Shown here one piece after another: positions 1 to 8,700 of a stretch of 64,000 bases of DNA. The position numbers were made by a program, and so were the translations under genes. The first letter of the stretch is position 1. Each line of letters begins with the position of its first letter. This stretch comes from Dethiosulfatarculus sandiegensis (lineage in GTDB: Bacteria; Desulfobacterota; Desulfarculia; Desulfarculales; Desulfarculaceae): NCBI RefSeq assembly GCF_000931935.2, contig NZ_AZAC01000019.1, positions 1 through 64,000 of the forward strand. The letters run 5' to 3'. The notes below the pieces were generated by a model. It saw nothing but the letters and a program-made list of their open reading frames with translations, was not told the DNA's origin and made no database searches.

Positions 1-26
1 CCGAGGATTATCAAGGGATAACTAAA

Positions 27-60
27 AAGCACCCGCCCTGTCGGAGAAGGGCGGGTGCTT
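27..60. terminator. Hairpin terminator at left edge
   Basis: Two perfect 12-base arms (27-38 and 49-60, GC-rich, starting AAGCACCC) enclose a 10-base loop. A short T run follows on the minus-strand side (TTTTAG), and an AT-rich stretch with TTTTTT follows on the plus side. It probably ends a gene lying to the left of the window. Direction is not certain. Confidence 0.75.
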
Positions 61-359
61 GAACACAATATTTTTTGTTTGAAAAAGACGACCCCGAACA
101 AAGCGCTCAGAAAAGCCATGCATTTTCTATTTTATTGGGGAAATGGCTGACCGGCATGAATTAAAAGAAGCCGGGAAAACCTTTTCAACACCCTGCTTAA
201 AAGCCGTCCCATGAAACTGAACTGCATTTTTAGTTACTGAAGAAAACGGAAATAAAGGTGTATTGGACTCAGACAAATCAAAAATCACCAGGTCAAATAT
301 TGCTCAATAATTCCCAGTTGACCTATCATAAAAACCATTAAGTCAACCAAGGAGTTCTG
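61..359. promoter_or_regulatory. Leader region of the first IclR gene with an inverted AGGTCAA repeat
   Basis: No gene is seen in this stretch. AGGTCAA at 290-296 and its inverse TTGACCT at 318-324 form a separated inverted repeat just upstream of the IclR start at 360. Such a site could bind the autoregulating IclR protein (inference). The block at 182-195 (TTTTCAACACCCTG) recurs at 29061-29074 behind the siaA-like gene, so it is probably part of a dispersed repeat or terminator arm. Confidence 0.35.
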
Positions 360-1157
360 ATGCAGGAAAGGCAACCTGATCGCGATTTTATAAACGCCTT
401 GGCCAAAGGCTTGGACCTTATCATGACCTTTTCCAAGGCCAAACCTCTTTTAAGCCTTTCGGAGGTGGCAAAGGCAAACCAAATGAGTTTGCCCACTGCG
501 AGACGATATCTCCACACCTTGAGTAAGCTTGGCTTTATTGTCCGAGACCACGAAACACTTTTGTTCCAGCTCACGCCCAAAGTGCTGCGCCTGGGAGCCT
601 GGGTTCTGGACAGCATGGGGCTTAGGCAAAGGCTTTTGCCTTTTATGAATGCTATCACCAAGCAACTGGACATTACAACCCATTGCGCCATATTGGAGGG
701 TTTGGACGTAGTAACTTTAGAACGCCTGCGTTCCCAGGACGTGGTTAATCTTGACTTGACTGCGGGTTCTCGACTCCCCTTGCATGCGACCAGTTTGGGC
801 AAAGCCATCCTGGCTTTTGCGCCTTTGGAAAATAGGCGGGGCATTCTGGAAGAAATGGAATTTGTTCCCCTCACAGAACAGACAATCACCGATCGAGACA
901 CCTTTGAATCTGACCTTAAAGCGGCCCGGGAAAAAGGTTACGCTGTAGCGGATCAGGAACTTACCTTGGGTCTCAAAACACTCGCCAGCCCTGTTTTTGA
1001 TGGCAGCGGCCAGGTTGAAGCATCGGTCGGAGTTTCATACCCCATAATCCGATCTGCCGAGCCGGGCCTAGAGAATTTGCTGATTAAAAAATTATTGGCA
1101 ATCACTGAGCAGGCATCAGGGAAATTACCCAATGATTGGAAGATTAAAACTAAATAA
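360..1157 (+). CDS. IclR-family transcriptional regulator
   Basis: 265 residues, the usual IclR length. The N-terminal winged helix-turn-helix (about 10-75, with LSLSEVAKANQMSLPTARRY) is followed by the ligand-binding domain (about 85-255). That domain carries the family landmarks ATSLGKAILAF and GLKTLASPVFD. It most resembles the PcaR/PobR branch, which controls aromatic-acid catabolism; the effector here is unknown. The ATG at 360 is preceded by AAGGAG at 349-354, which fixes the start. No catabolic operon follows in the same direction, so its target probably lies left of the window. The inverted AGGTCAA repeat just upstream may be its own operator. Confidence 0.85.
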   Translation: MQERQPDRDFINALAKGLDLIMTFSKAKPLLSLSEVAKANQMSLPTARRYLHTLSKLGFIVRDHETLLFQLTPKVLRLGAWVLDSMGLRQRLLPFMNAITKQLDITTHCAILEGLDVVTLERLRSQDVVNLDLTAGSRLPLHATSLGKAILAFAPLENRRGILEEMEFVPLTEQTITDRDTFESDLKAAREKGYAVADQELTLGLKTLASPVFDGSGQVEASVGVSYPIIRSAEPGLENLLIKKLLAITEQASGKLPNDWKIKTK

Positions 1158-1495
1158 CGGTCTCTTAGGAACAACCCAGCCTCCCATGAAATTACTATTT
1201 TCAGGCTTGTTCAAGGGACCTTTTCCTGGACGAACAGCAGCGTCTTTGCCCGGCCTTCCCGCTTAAGTTACAAATATCAGTTTTTGAATTACCGATTATC
1301 AACTCCGCAAGATATTGAATCTTTTCTCTGAAAATTTATAAAACCGCATCTCCCGCCACTCACATTAGAGCATTAAAGACTGCTTCACAACGTGCATCTC
1401 TACCCCTTTTATGTATATCTGACTTGAAAACGCGATCTTTATCCCCATTAATACAATAAGTCATCCTATAATTAATCATAGGAAAGGGGATCTTT
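1158..1495. promoter_or_regulatory. Intergenic region with possible promoter for the signalling unit
   Basis: No ORF or RNA gene is recognised. TATAAT at 1467-1472 lies 24 bases before the next start codon, but no good -35 box sits 17 bases upstream of it. TTGAAA at 1424-1429 is too far away. Any promoter call here is weak. Confidence 0.2.
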
Positions 1496-2386
1496 ATGAA
1501 AACAATATCCTATTTTCAAAAAATATTACTCGGTCTTGTTTTGAGTATATTCTTTATCATTCCCTCACTTGCCGTACAGGCAAATACATTAGAAAGCATA
1601 AAGAAAAACAAAGAGTTACGTCACCTTGGGATTCCCTATGCTAATTTTGTCACCGGCACCGGAGACGGGCTCGACGTTGATTTGATGAAGCTTTTCGCCT
1701 CTCACCTGGGGGTGAAATACGTATATGTACAAACTGACTGGAAAAATGTAATCAGTGACTTAACCGGAAAAAAAGTAAAACCCCAGGGCGACGATATTCA
1801 TATTTTAGGCGCCGCGCCTATAAAAGGAGATGTAATAGCAAACGGCCTCACTAAACTCCCCTGGAGAAAAAAAGTTTTAAACTTTTCAGATCCTACTTTC
1901 CCAACCCAGGTCTGGTTATTAGCCAGAGCTCATTCATCGATTAAGCCTATTAACCCAACTGGCAATATAAAACACGATATCCTTGCAACTAAAAATTTAT
2001 TAAAAGGAAAAACCATCCTTGATAAACAGGGCACCTGCCTTGACGGCTGTCTTTATAACCTTAGCCAAGAAGGGGTGCAGTTAAAACATTTCCAAGGCGG
2101 GTTAAATGATATGGCCCCAGCCATTATCAATGGAGATGCCGAGTTAACCCTATTGGATGTACCCGACGCTCTGGTAGCCTTGGCCAAATGGCCTCAAAAA
2201 TTAAAAGTTATTGGACCTCTTTCCCAAAAACAGGTAATGGGCGTCGGCTTTGCCCAAAATTCGCCTGCCCTTTTAAAGGCCTTTAACAACTTTTTAAGAC
2301 AGCTCAAAAGCAGCGGTAAGTATCATGAAATGGTCAGAAAATACTATCCGTCCGTATTTGCCTTTTACCCCGAATTCCTTAAATGA
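1496..2386 (+). CDS. Periplasmic solute-binding protein (SBP family 3), sensor-associated
   Basis: 296 residues with a Sec signal peptide (about 1-30: KILLGLVLSIFFIIPSLA, cut near VQA). The fold looks like the bacterial extracellular solute-binding protein family 3 (amino-acid type): GLDVDLMKLFASHLGVKY near the start and the two-lobe pattern ending in KYHEMVRKYYPS. AGGAAAGGGG upstream of 1496 is a good ribosome site. No ABC permease or ATPase is nearby. The histidine kinase starts 43 bases downstream, so the protein may present a ligand to that kinase rather than feed a transporter. The ligand is unknown. The pair of cysteines in GTCLDGCLY is unusual for the family. Confidence 0.75.
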   Translation: MKTISYFQKILLGLVLSIFFIIPSLAVQANTLESIKKNKELRHLGIPYANFVTGTGDGLDVDLMKLFASHLGVKYVYVQTDWKNVISDLTGKKVKPQGDDIHILGAAPIKGDVIANGLTKLPWRKKVLNFSDPTFPTQVWLLARAHSSIKPINPTGNIKHDILATKNLLKGKTILDKQGTCLDGCLYNLSQEGVQLKHFQGGLNDMAPAIINGDAELTLLDVPDALVALAKWPQKLKVIGPLSQKQVMGVGFAQNSPALLKAFNNFLRQLKSSGKYHEMVRKYYPSVFAFYPEFLK

Positions 2387-2429
2387 CATCAAAAGCCTAA
2401 CCTAAGACCGGTTTTAGCTTAAGGCGGAC

Positions 2430-5219
2430 ATGAGTATAGCTATCCAAAAAGTGCCCTACAGGCTCATTTTGTATTTGTTATTTGGGATTGGCCTCATCAT
2501 CATCCTTTCCTGGCTTATCCTCTCTCATTACCAGGCCCAGGTTGCTCTGCAAAAAGAACTTCAAAAAGAATTAATTCAGGATCTTAAACATTCAGATTTA
2601 TTAGTCACTCACTTCTTTGAGAGCAGGCTGCGCGAAATTCAACTAATTGCCCAAGATCAATTTGTTACCAGCTATTTTGCAAACAAGGCTCTGGGAATGA
2701 GCCTGGAATATGGGCTCAGAGCCAGTCTTATACAAATTGAAAATCTTATAAAAAGAGTGAAAAATGATAAAGAAGCCAGATATTACGAAATTTATTCGGA
2801 ACTGGCGGTTTTGGACTTTGAAAGCAATATTATCGCGGCCAATAATAATACTCATAAAGGCTACAAACATCTTCTCACAATAGAAAACAAGAGGCGCTTA
2901 GCAGAAACATTTAAAAGTAACCCCTTGATACAGCTATACAACTCCAAAATTTACATCATAAAATCCATTATACTCAAGGATAAAAATGTAGGATTTATCC
3001 TTGCCATAATCAATATCTGCCCTTGGTTTGAAGAAATAATATTGCGCAGCAGCACTAAAATTAAAGGAAGCATTATATTAGTCGGTTGTACCAAGGAAAG
3101 GGCAGAGGTTATTTGCGGCGACCCAAACCTCTCCTTACCTCAAGGATTAAGCGCCGTCTTGAATAGGGGGCCTCATAATGAGAAAATCAAATTCAACACC
3201 CCCCAAACCTACACTATAGCTCTACCGATAAGAAACACACCTGTTTATCTACTTTCCTTAAACACAAAAGGAAAGACGCCGACTACCCAACGTGTCACCC
3301 ATATACTTTATTTTTTGTTGGGTCTTTTGCTTGTTTTTCTAAGTGGTCTTTCCTATCTGATCCGATCCGAAATCAAATCAGCCCGTCTTAAAATGAAGAT
3401 GGCCACAGAGGAGCGAAACAAAAGGCTTTTGCTTGAAGGGCTGAACCGGAAATTAGACGCTGAGGTTCTCGAGCGAAGCAAGGCCCAAAAAAAACTTAAG
3501 GAAAAAAACAACCTCTTGGCCGGGGTAAACCAAGTGCTGCTTTTGGCTTTACGCAGTTCAAGCCTGTACGAAGTAGCCCAAGCCCATCTCAAGCTTGCCC
3601 AGGCCCGAACCAATAGCACCGTTGGTTTTGTCGGTTTGTACAAGGAACAAACAGAATTTGTCTTTCTGGCTATGGATGAATCGGTTGACGACACCTGCCG
3701 ACTTTACTTGAATGATCTTAAAACGGCCCACGGTGACATGTCCAAGACTCCTTTACTACGAAAGGCTCTAACCAAAAAACAAATCATTCTTATAAATAAC
3801 ATGAGCAACTCCTCACCCAATCTGCCCGCAGGCCACCCTAAACTCGACTCCCTTATCTTAATTCCACTTGAGGTCAATCGCAGCTCCATTGTCTTGATAG
3901 CCTTGGGCAACAAACCCGGCGGTTACACCCAACAAGACAGCTACGACTTGGCGGAACTCTCCACTTTCTTTGTTACAGCCATTAACCAAAAGATCACAGA
4001 AAATGAACTGAAAGTAAGTGAAGAGCGCAACCGCACCTTGGTTGAATCCATTACCGAAGGTCTGATTGTTGTGAATCAGGACGCTCAACTGGATTATATA
4101 AACGATAACATGCTCGCCCTGTTGGGGTTGGATAGAGACCAGGCCGAAGGTTTTAAAATCTTTGATTTCCTGGACATAAGGAACGAAGAAAAACTGCGTA
4201 AGAAATGGCGGTCACGCAGGATCGGCATTGCCGAACCATATGAACTGACCTGGCAATCCGTAGATGGTTCGCCAATCCACACCATGGTTTATCCCAGACC
4301 CATTATTGGGCCCAAAGGAGAATTCTGCGGCTCCGTGGCCTTGATCACTGATCTGACCAAGCAAAAAGGCAAGGAAGCCCAAATTCTCCAGGCCCAAAAA
4401 CTGGAGGCAATTGGACAGCTCGCCGCAGGAATAGCACATGAAATAAACACTCCAACCAATTATGTCTCTAATAACATTTTGTTTCTGCAAGACATTTTTC
4501 AAGATATTCTGGGCTTGATGCAAACCTGCAATAAAATCTGCGAGCAAGCGCCTCAAGTCGCGGAAGCCAACCCACAACTAAATGCCATAAAGCAGGCGAC
4601 CAGGGAATATAACCTGGACTACATGCTTGACGAGGTGCCGAATGCCATAGCCGAGACCTTGGACGGTTTAAAGCACATAACCAAAATCGTTCAATCCATG
4701 AAGGAATTCGCTCATCCCAGCGCGGAATCACTCTCCAGCATAGATATCAATGAGGCCATAAAAAACACAGCCACAGTGGCCAAAAACGAATGGAAATATG
4801 TGGCTGAGCTGACCATGGACCTGGATCAGGATTTACCCAAAATATCCTGTCTGGCCGGGCAGATTAACCAGGTTTTGCTTAATATGATAGTGAACTCAGC
4901 TCAGGCCATTAGCCAAAAAAAAGAAGAAAATCCTGAATATAAAGGTGTAATACTTATCAGGACGGCCCGCATTAAAGACAATCTTCAGATAATCATCAAA
5001 GACAATGGCGAAGGTATCCCTGAGAACCTTCAAAAAAGGGTTTTTGAGCCCTTTTTCACCACCAAGGAACCTGGAAAGGGGACCGGGCAGGGACTTGCCA
5101 TCAGCCATTCCATAATTGTTGAAAAACATAAAGGCGCCATAGTTCTGGAATCAAAACAGGGTGAAGGCGCTCAATTCACCATAACTCTGCCCCTGGAATT
5201 TGAGGATGGATCTTTATGA
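2430..5219 (+). CDS. Membrane sensor histidine kinase (periplasmic sensor, GAF, PAS, HisKA, HATPase)
   Basis: 929 residues. A transmembrane helix (about 11-30), a roughly 250-residue periplasmic region and a second helix (about 287-308) are followed by a coiled coil (310-360). Then come a GAF-like domain (about 365-520), a PAS domain (about 528-645), HisKA and HATPase. The phospho-acceptor His is residue 670 in AAGIAHEINTPTNYV. The ATP lid motifs DNGEGIPE and GKGTGQGLAISHSI are intact, so it should be active. There is no receiver domain. It follows the binding-protein gene closely, and its stop overlaps the next start by four bases (ATGA). The three genes therefore look like one operon in which a periplasmic ligand controls phosphorylation of the HDOD protein. 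Confidence 0.85.
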   Translation: MSIAIQKVPYRLILYLLFGIGLIIILSWLILSHYQAQVALQKELQKELIQDLKHSDLLVTHFFESRLREIQLIAQDQFVTSYFANKALGMSLEYGLRASLIQIENLIKRVKNDKEARYYEIYSELAVLDFESNIIAANNNTHKGYKHLLTIENKRRLAETFKSNPLIQLYNSKIYIIKSIILKDKNVGFILAIINICPWFEEIILRSSTKIKGSIILVGCTKERAEVICGDPNLSLPQGLSAVLNRGPHNEKIKFNTPQTYTIALPIRNTPVYLLSLNTKGKTPTTQRVTHILYFLLGLLLVFLSGLSYLIRSEIKSARLKMKMATEERNKRLLLEGLNRKLDAEVLERSKAQKKLKEKNNLLAGVNQVLLLALRSSSLYEVAQAHLKLAQARTNSTVGFVGLYKEQTEFVFLAMDESVDDTCRLYLNDLKTAHGDMSKTPLLRKALTKKQIILINNMSNSSPNLPAGHPKLDSLILIPLEVNRSSIVLIALGNKPGGYTQQDSYDLAELSTFFVTAINQKITENELKVSEERNRTLVESITEGLIVVNQDAQLDYINDNMLALLGLDRDQAEGFKIFDFLDIRNEEKLRKKWRSRRIGIAEPYELTWQSVDGSPIHTMVYPRPIIGPKGEFCGSVALITDLTKQKGKEAQILQAQKLEAIGQLAAGIAHEINTPTNYVSNNILFLQDIFQDILGLMQTCNKICEQAPQVAEANPQLNAIKQATREYNLDYMLDEVPNAIAETLDGLKHITKIVQSMKEFAHPSAESLSSIDINEAIKNTATVAKNEWKYVAELTMDLDQDLPKISCLAGQINQVLLNMIVNSAQAISQKKEENPEYKGVILIRTARIKDNLQIIIKDNGEGIPENLQKRVFEPFFTTKEPGKGTGQGLAISHSIIVEKHKGAIVLESKQGEGAQFTITLPLEFEDGSL

Positions 5220-6427
5220 TCAGCATATTGTTTGTCGACGACGAAGTAATGCTCCTCAACAGTCTCAGACGAATGCTCCGTTCCAAGTCGTCCAAGTGGA
5301 AGATGCATTTTATGGATAGCGGACCAAAAGCCCTGGAGCTTTTGAAAGACGAGCATATAGACATCATTGTCACTGACATGCGTATGCCGATGATGAGCGG
5401 TGCTGAATTATTAAAAGAGGTGCGGAAGCTTTACCCCCATATAAACAGAATCATTCTTTCGGGTCACGCTGATCAGGAAATTCTGATCAAGAGCACGCAG
5501 GTTGCCCATCAATATATTGCCAAGCCCATTGACAGTAAAAAGTTCATCCACATTCTGGAAAGGGCCGCCGACTTTATAGGCACTCTGACCAACCGGGGCA
5601 TGATCTCTCTGGTCTCCAAGGTGGAAAGCATGCCCAGCCCCCCCGAAAATGTGCAACAGGTTCTAAATATAATCAACGATGAGACCTCATCCATAAAAGA
5701 TGTGTCCGAGGTTGTTTCCAAGGATATGGGTATGACCTCCAACCTGCTCAAGATAGTCAACTCGGCCTTTTTCGGCATCCCCAGGAGAATAGCCGAAGCC
5801 AAGGACGCCATAGCCTTTTTGGGGCTGGATATCTTAAAGGCCTTGGTCCTGAGTGATCATCTTTTCGCTGTTTTTGACTTCAAAAAACTTAAAGGTTTTT
5901 CCTGCTCCATGCTTTGGGAACATTGTTTGCAGAGCGCATTTATAGCTAAAACGCTTATCAAGACCCACTCAGAAGACCAAAAAGAAATAGATAACACCTT
6001 TATTGCCGGAATGCTTCATGATGTGGGCAAATTGGTTTTGGGATACACACTTACAGAGGAATTCGAAAAAATCATACAAATCTCCCAAGCTGAAAACCGG
6101 GCTATCTACAAAGTGGAGATGGAGAGGCTGGGATTCACTCACGCTGAGGTCGGGACTTATTTCATTGGTCTTTGGGGAATGAGCCAGCAGTTGATAGAGG
6201 CGATCCGCTTTCACCACAGCCCGCAATCGGCACTGGAAACCGGTGACAAAGTGGTTATCGCCATTCTCCTGGCGGATTATTTTGAGCACCAGTTCAATGT
6301 CATTCATCCGGATTATGATCAGCCCCATATAGACATGGGTCTGTTAGATGACCTTGGTTTGTTGGACTACTTTAAAAATTGCCAAAAAATCGCAGAAGAC
6401 TATTTCACCCAAAACAAGGAGGGGTAA
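5216..6427 (+). CDS. Response regulator with REC and HDOD domains
   Basis: 403 residues. The receiver domain (1-125) has the acidic pair D8-D9 and the phospho-acceptor D54 in IVTDMRMP, plus the conserved Lys in YIAKPID. The HDOD domain (about 140-340) begins at VESMPSPPENVQQVL and also keeps an HD pair (GMLHDVGKLVLG). HDOD proteins act as protein-level signalling scaffolds in motility, biofilm and chemotaxis circuits; this is not a DNA-binding regulator. The start overlaps the kinase stop codon, which supports translational coupling and makes this the cognate partner. Output is unknown; a link to c-di-GMP is common in the family but only inferred. Confidence 0.85.
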   Translation: MISILFVDDEVMLLNSLRRMLRSKSSKWKMHFMDSGPKALELLKDEHIDIIVTDMRMPMMSGAELLKEVRKLYPHINRIILSGHADQEILIKSTQVAHQYIAKPIDSKKFIHILERAADFIGTLTNRGMISLVSKVESMPSPPENVQQVLNIINDETSSIKDVSEVVSKDMGMTSNLLKIVNSAFFGIPRRIAEAKDAIAFLGLDILKALVLSDHLFAVFDFKKLKGFSCSMLWEHCLQSAFIAKTLIKTHSEDQKEIDNTFIAGMLHDVGKLVLGYTLTEEFEKIIQISQAENRAIYKVEMERLGFTHAEVGTYFIGLWGMSQQLIEAIRFHHSPQSALETGDKVVIAILLADYFEHQFNVIHPDYDQPHIDMGLLDDLGLLDYFKNCQKIAEDYFTQNKEG

Positions 6428-6532
6428 TAGGGCAGGGCCCAAAGCAACCGCTTGGCCTTGGAAGGCCTTAGGCCAAAAAACTTCTTAAAAGGAAGGAGCA
6501 CTCCGGTTCCTCCTCTACCACAGAAGCCCCCT

Positions 6533-7360
6533 TCAACCGGAAAGACCTGCCACTTTATAGGAACCCAAATTTCTAAAACCCGGCCGCCTTTTTAAAAAAC
6601 CTCGCAAAGGTTCTTCTTCTGCGTGGCCTGACACCTCAAACACATAGTAGTGACTGTCAATTCCCTGTCCGGTGGGGTGCTCGAAAATATTCAGTATTGA
6701 AATATCACTTTTAACCAGAAACGCCAGGGTGAAGGCCAAGTTACGATCCTTTATTTCAGCCAGCAAGGTGGTCTTATCCCTGCCCGAAGGGAGGGGTGTC
6801 CGCCTGCCCAAAACCACAAACCGGGTCAGGTTGTGCGGCCCTTTTTCTATTTCATCAGCCAATACCTTTAATCCGTAAATCCCAGCTGCTTCTCCGGGAG
6901 CCAGACAGGCCGCGTCTTTACATTCTCCGGCCTTAATAAGCCTTGCCGCCTCGGCAGTGGAAGAAGTCTCTTTCAGATCAAGGTGCGCAAAATTTTCTTT
7001 CAGGTAATTACGGGTTTCTTGAAAAGCCACCGGGTGGGAATAAATTATCTTGAGATCACTTGCCGCCACCCCAGGGCTAGCCAAAAGAGCGTAATAAATC
7101 AAACGGTTATATTCAGCTATCACCTTGACCTGCGAAAGCCCGATCAGACGCTCAAAATGCCTGCCAACCAAACCAGCCAGGGAAGTGCTGAGGGGGAGCA
7201 AAATATTCTCCGCCTCCCTTGTCTCATAGGCCGAAAAGAGCGCATCCAAATTAAGGGGAACGAGGCTGTGGTTGGGAAAAGTTGTAGAAAAATATTCCTT
7301 TGCCGCCAGGCTGCTGAAGGATCCCCTGGGCCCCAGATAGGCGGAAACAAATTCGCTCAT
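6533..7360 (-). CDS. pheA: Prephenate dehydratase (PDT domain plus ACT domain)
   Basis: 275 residues from the chosen start. Catalyses prephenate to phenylpyruvate in phenylalanine synthesis. The PDT domain covers about 1-190: YLGPRGSFSSLAA at the start, and the catalytic TRF motif in HNLTRFVVLGRR. The C-terminal ACT domain (about 200-275) ends in FRNLGSYKV. The classical ESRP allosteric motif reads FEHPT here and GALV is not clear, so phenylalanine feedback may be altered. An ATG further out at 7390 is possible, but GGAG six bases before 7360 makes 7360 the better start. No chorismate mutase domain and no other aromatic gene are nearby, so it stands alone between a convergent regulator and the peptide transporter. 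Confidence 0.85.
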   Translation of the reverse strand: MSEFVSAYLGPRGSFSSLAAKEYFSTTFPNHSLVPLNLDALFSAYETREAENILLPLSTSLAGLVGRHFERLIGLSQVKVIAEYNRLIYYALLASPGVAASDLKIIYSHPVAFQETRNYLKENFAHLDLKETSSTAEAARLIKAGECKDAACLAPGEAAGIYGLKVLADEIEKGPHNLTRFVVLGRRTPLPSGRDKTTLLAEIKDRNLAFTLAFLVKSDISILNIFEHPTGQGIDSHYYVFEVSGHAEEEPLRGFLKRRPGFRNLGSYKVAGLSG

Positions 7361-7630
7361 AACAGGCTCCACTATAAAACCAACTCCCAAATAATAAAAT
7401 AAGCTTCTCTAAACAGACTTGCCGCATAAATTAACCAAACTTTTTTAAAAACACATGGTTTTACCGGCCTGTTGAAAAATCGCTTCAGTTCCCGGGGAAT
7501 ACCCACCACCAAAAGCCTGTCCAATTCCCTATGCCGCCTTACGCATTTTCTCAGGGTGCTCATGGCCACCCGGAATACGATTCTTTTATAAGGCAAATAG
7601 TCAGAACAAGCCGGTTCCGACCTGCCCATT

Positions 7631-7668
7631 AAAAACGCCAAAGCCTTTTTAAAGGCTTTGGCGTTTTT
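7631..7668 (-). terminator. Strong bidirectional terminator behind the peptide ABC operon
   Basis: Perfect 18-base arms (7631-7648 and 7651-7668) flank a 2-base centre, and T runs lie on both ends. It sits just downstream of the last transporter gene on the minus strand and should end that operon. A G9 homopolymer follows at 7672-7680. Confidence 0.9.
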
Positions 7669-7712
7669 AATGGGGGGGGGATGTGCCGTTATTTCGGCTT
7701 TTGGATTTGTTG

Positions 7713-8684
7713 CTAAATTTCCTGACTGAAATGACAGGCAGTGTAATGCCTGACGCCCACTTCCCTATACTCAGGCTCTTTTGTTTTACAGATATCCTGT
7801 GCCATGGGGCAACGGGTGTTAAAACGGCAACCTTCCGGCGGGTTCAAAGGTGAAGGGATGGTGCCTTTCAGGATTATCCGCTCTTTTTTGGCCCCCGGCC
7901 TGGGGATCGGTACACTGGAGAGCAGGGCTTTGGTGTAGGGATGCTTGGGATTGGTGTATAGCTCGTGCTTATCCGCAGTCTCCACGATCTTGCCCAGGTA
8001 CATGACCGCTATCCGGTCGCTGACATGCCTGACCACGCTCAAATCGTGCGATATAAACAAATAAGTGAGGCTGAGCTCCCTTTGCAGGTTGCGCATCAGG
8101 TTCAGGATCTGGGCCTGAATGGAAACGTCTAAGGCGCTCACCGGCTCGTCGCAGATAATCAGGCTGGGGCGCAGGGCCAGGGCCCGGGCAAAGCCGATCC
8201 TCTGGCGCTGGCCGCCGCTGAATTCGTGGGGATATTTTTTCATCTGCTCGGCCCGGATGCCCACAATCTCAAGCAGCTTTTCAACCTCTTCCATTTCATG
8301 GCCCTTTTTCTCGTCATGAATGGTGAAGGCCTCTTTCAGCATCTGGCCAACGGTCATCCTGGGGTTCAGGCTGGCATAGGGATCCTGAAAGATAATCTGT
8401 ATATCCTTGCGCAGATTACGCATTTGGGCAGAGTTGAAAGAGGTTATATCGCGGCCCCTGAAAATAACCTGGCCGGAAGTCGGCTCCAAAAGCCTTAAGA
8501 CCACCCTGGCGGTGGTGCTTTTGCCGCATCCGGACTCACCGACCAAGCCCAAGGTCTCCCCCTGCTCGACAAAAAAACTGATGCCGTCAATGGCCTTGAC
8601 ATTGTTTACAGTTTTTCCGAGCAGACCTTTTTTAATAGGGAAGTATTTTCTTAAATCGTTAACTTGAAGTATTTTTTCTCTCAT
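7713..8684 (-). CDS. Peptide-type ABC transporter ATP-binding protein (DppF/OppF family)
   Basis: 323 residues from the chosen start. Walker A GESGCGKST, the signature FSGGQRQRIGFARAL, Walker B LIICDEPVSALDVS and the C-terminal oligopeptide/dipeptide domain with its Cys cluster (CRFNTRCPMAQDIC) identify the OppF/DppF class, which binds an iron-sulfur cluster in this C-terminal tail. A longer reading frame goes back to 8792, but that overlaps the upstream gene. GGAAGGG six bases before 8684 supports the shorter start, 16 bases after the DppD-like stop. It is the last gene of the minus-strand operon. It works with the DppD-like subunit as the ATPase heterodimer. Confidence 0.9.
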   Translation of the reverse strand: MREKILQVNDLRKYFPIKKGLLGKTVNNVKAIDGISFFVEQGETLGLVGESGCGKSTTARVVLRLLEPTSGQVIFRGRDITSFNSAQMRNLRKDIQIIFQDPYASLNPRMTVGQMLKEAFTIHDEKKGHEMEEVEKLLEIVGIRAEQMKKYPHEFSGGQRQRIGFARALALRPSLIICDEPVSALDVSIQAQILNLMRNLQRELSLTYLFISHDLSVVRHVSDRIAVMYLGKIVETADKHELYTNPKHPYTKALLSSVPIPRPGAKKERIILKGTIPSPLNPPEGCRFNTRCPMAQDICKTKEPEYREVGVRHYTACHFSQEI

Positions 8685-8700
8685 TTGAAACCCTTCCCTC

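Noticed and set aside
7372..7641. 89-codon minus-strand frame between pheA and the terminator
   Set aside because: No recognisable motif; it overlaps the start of pheA and runs through the terminator stem.
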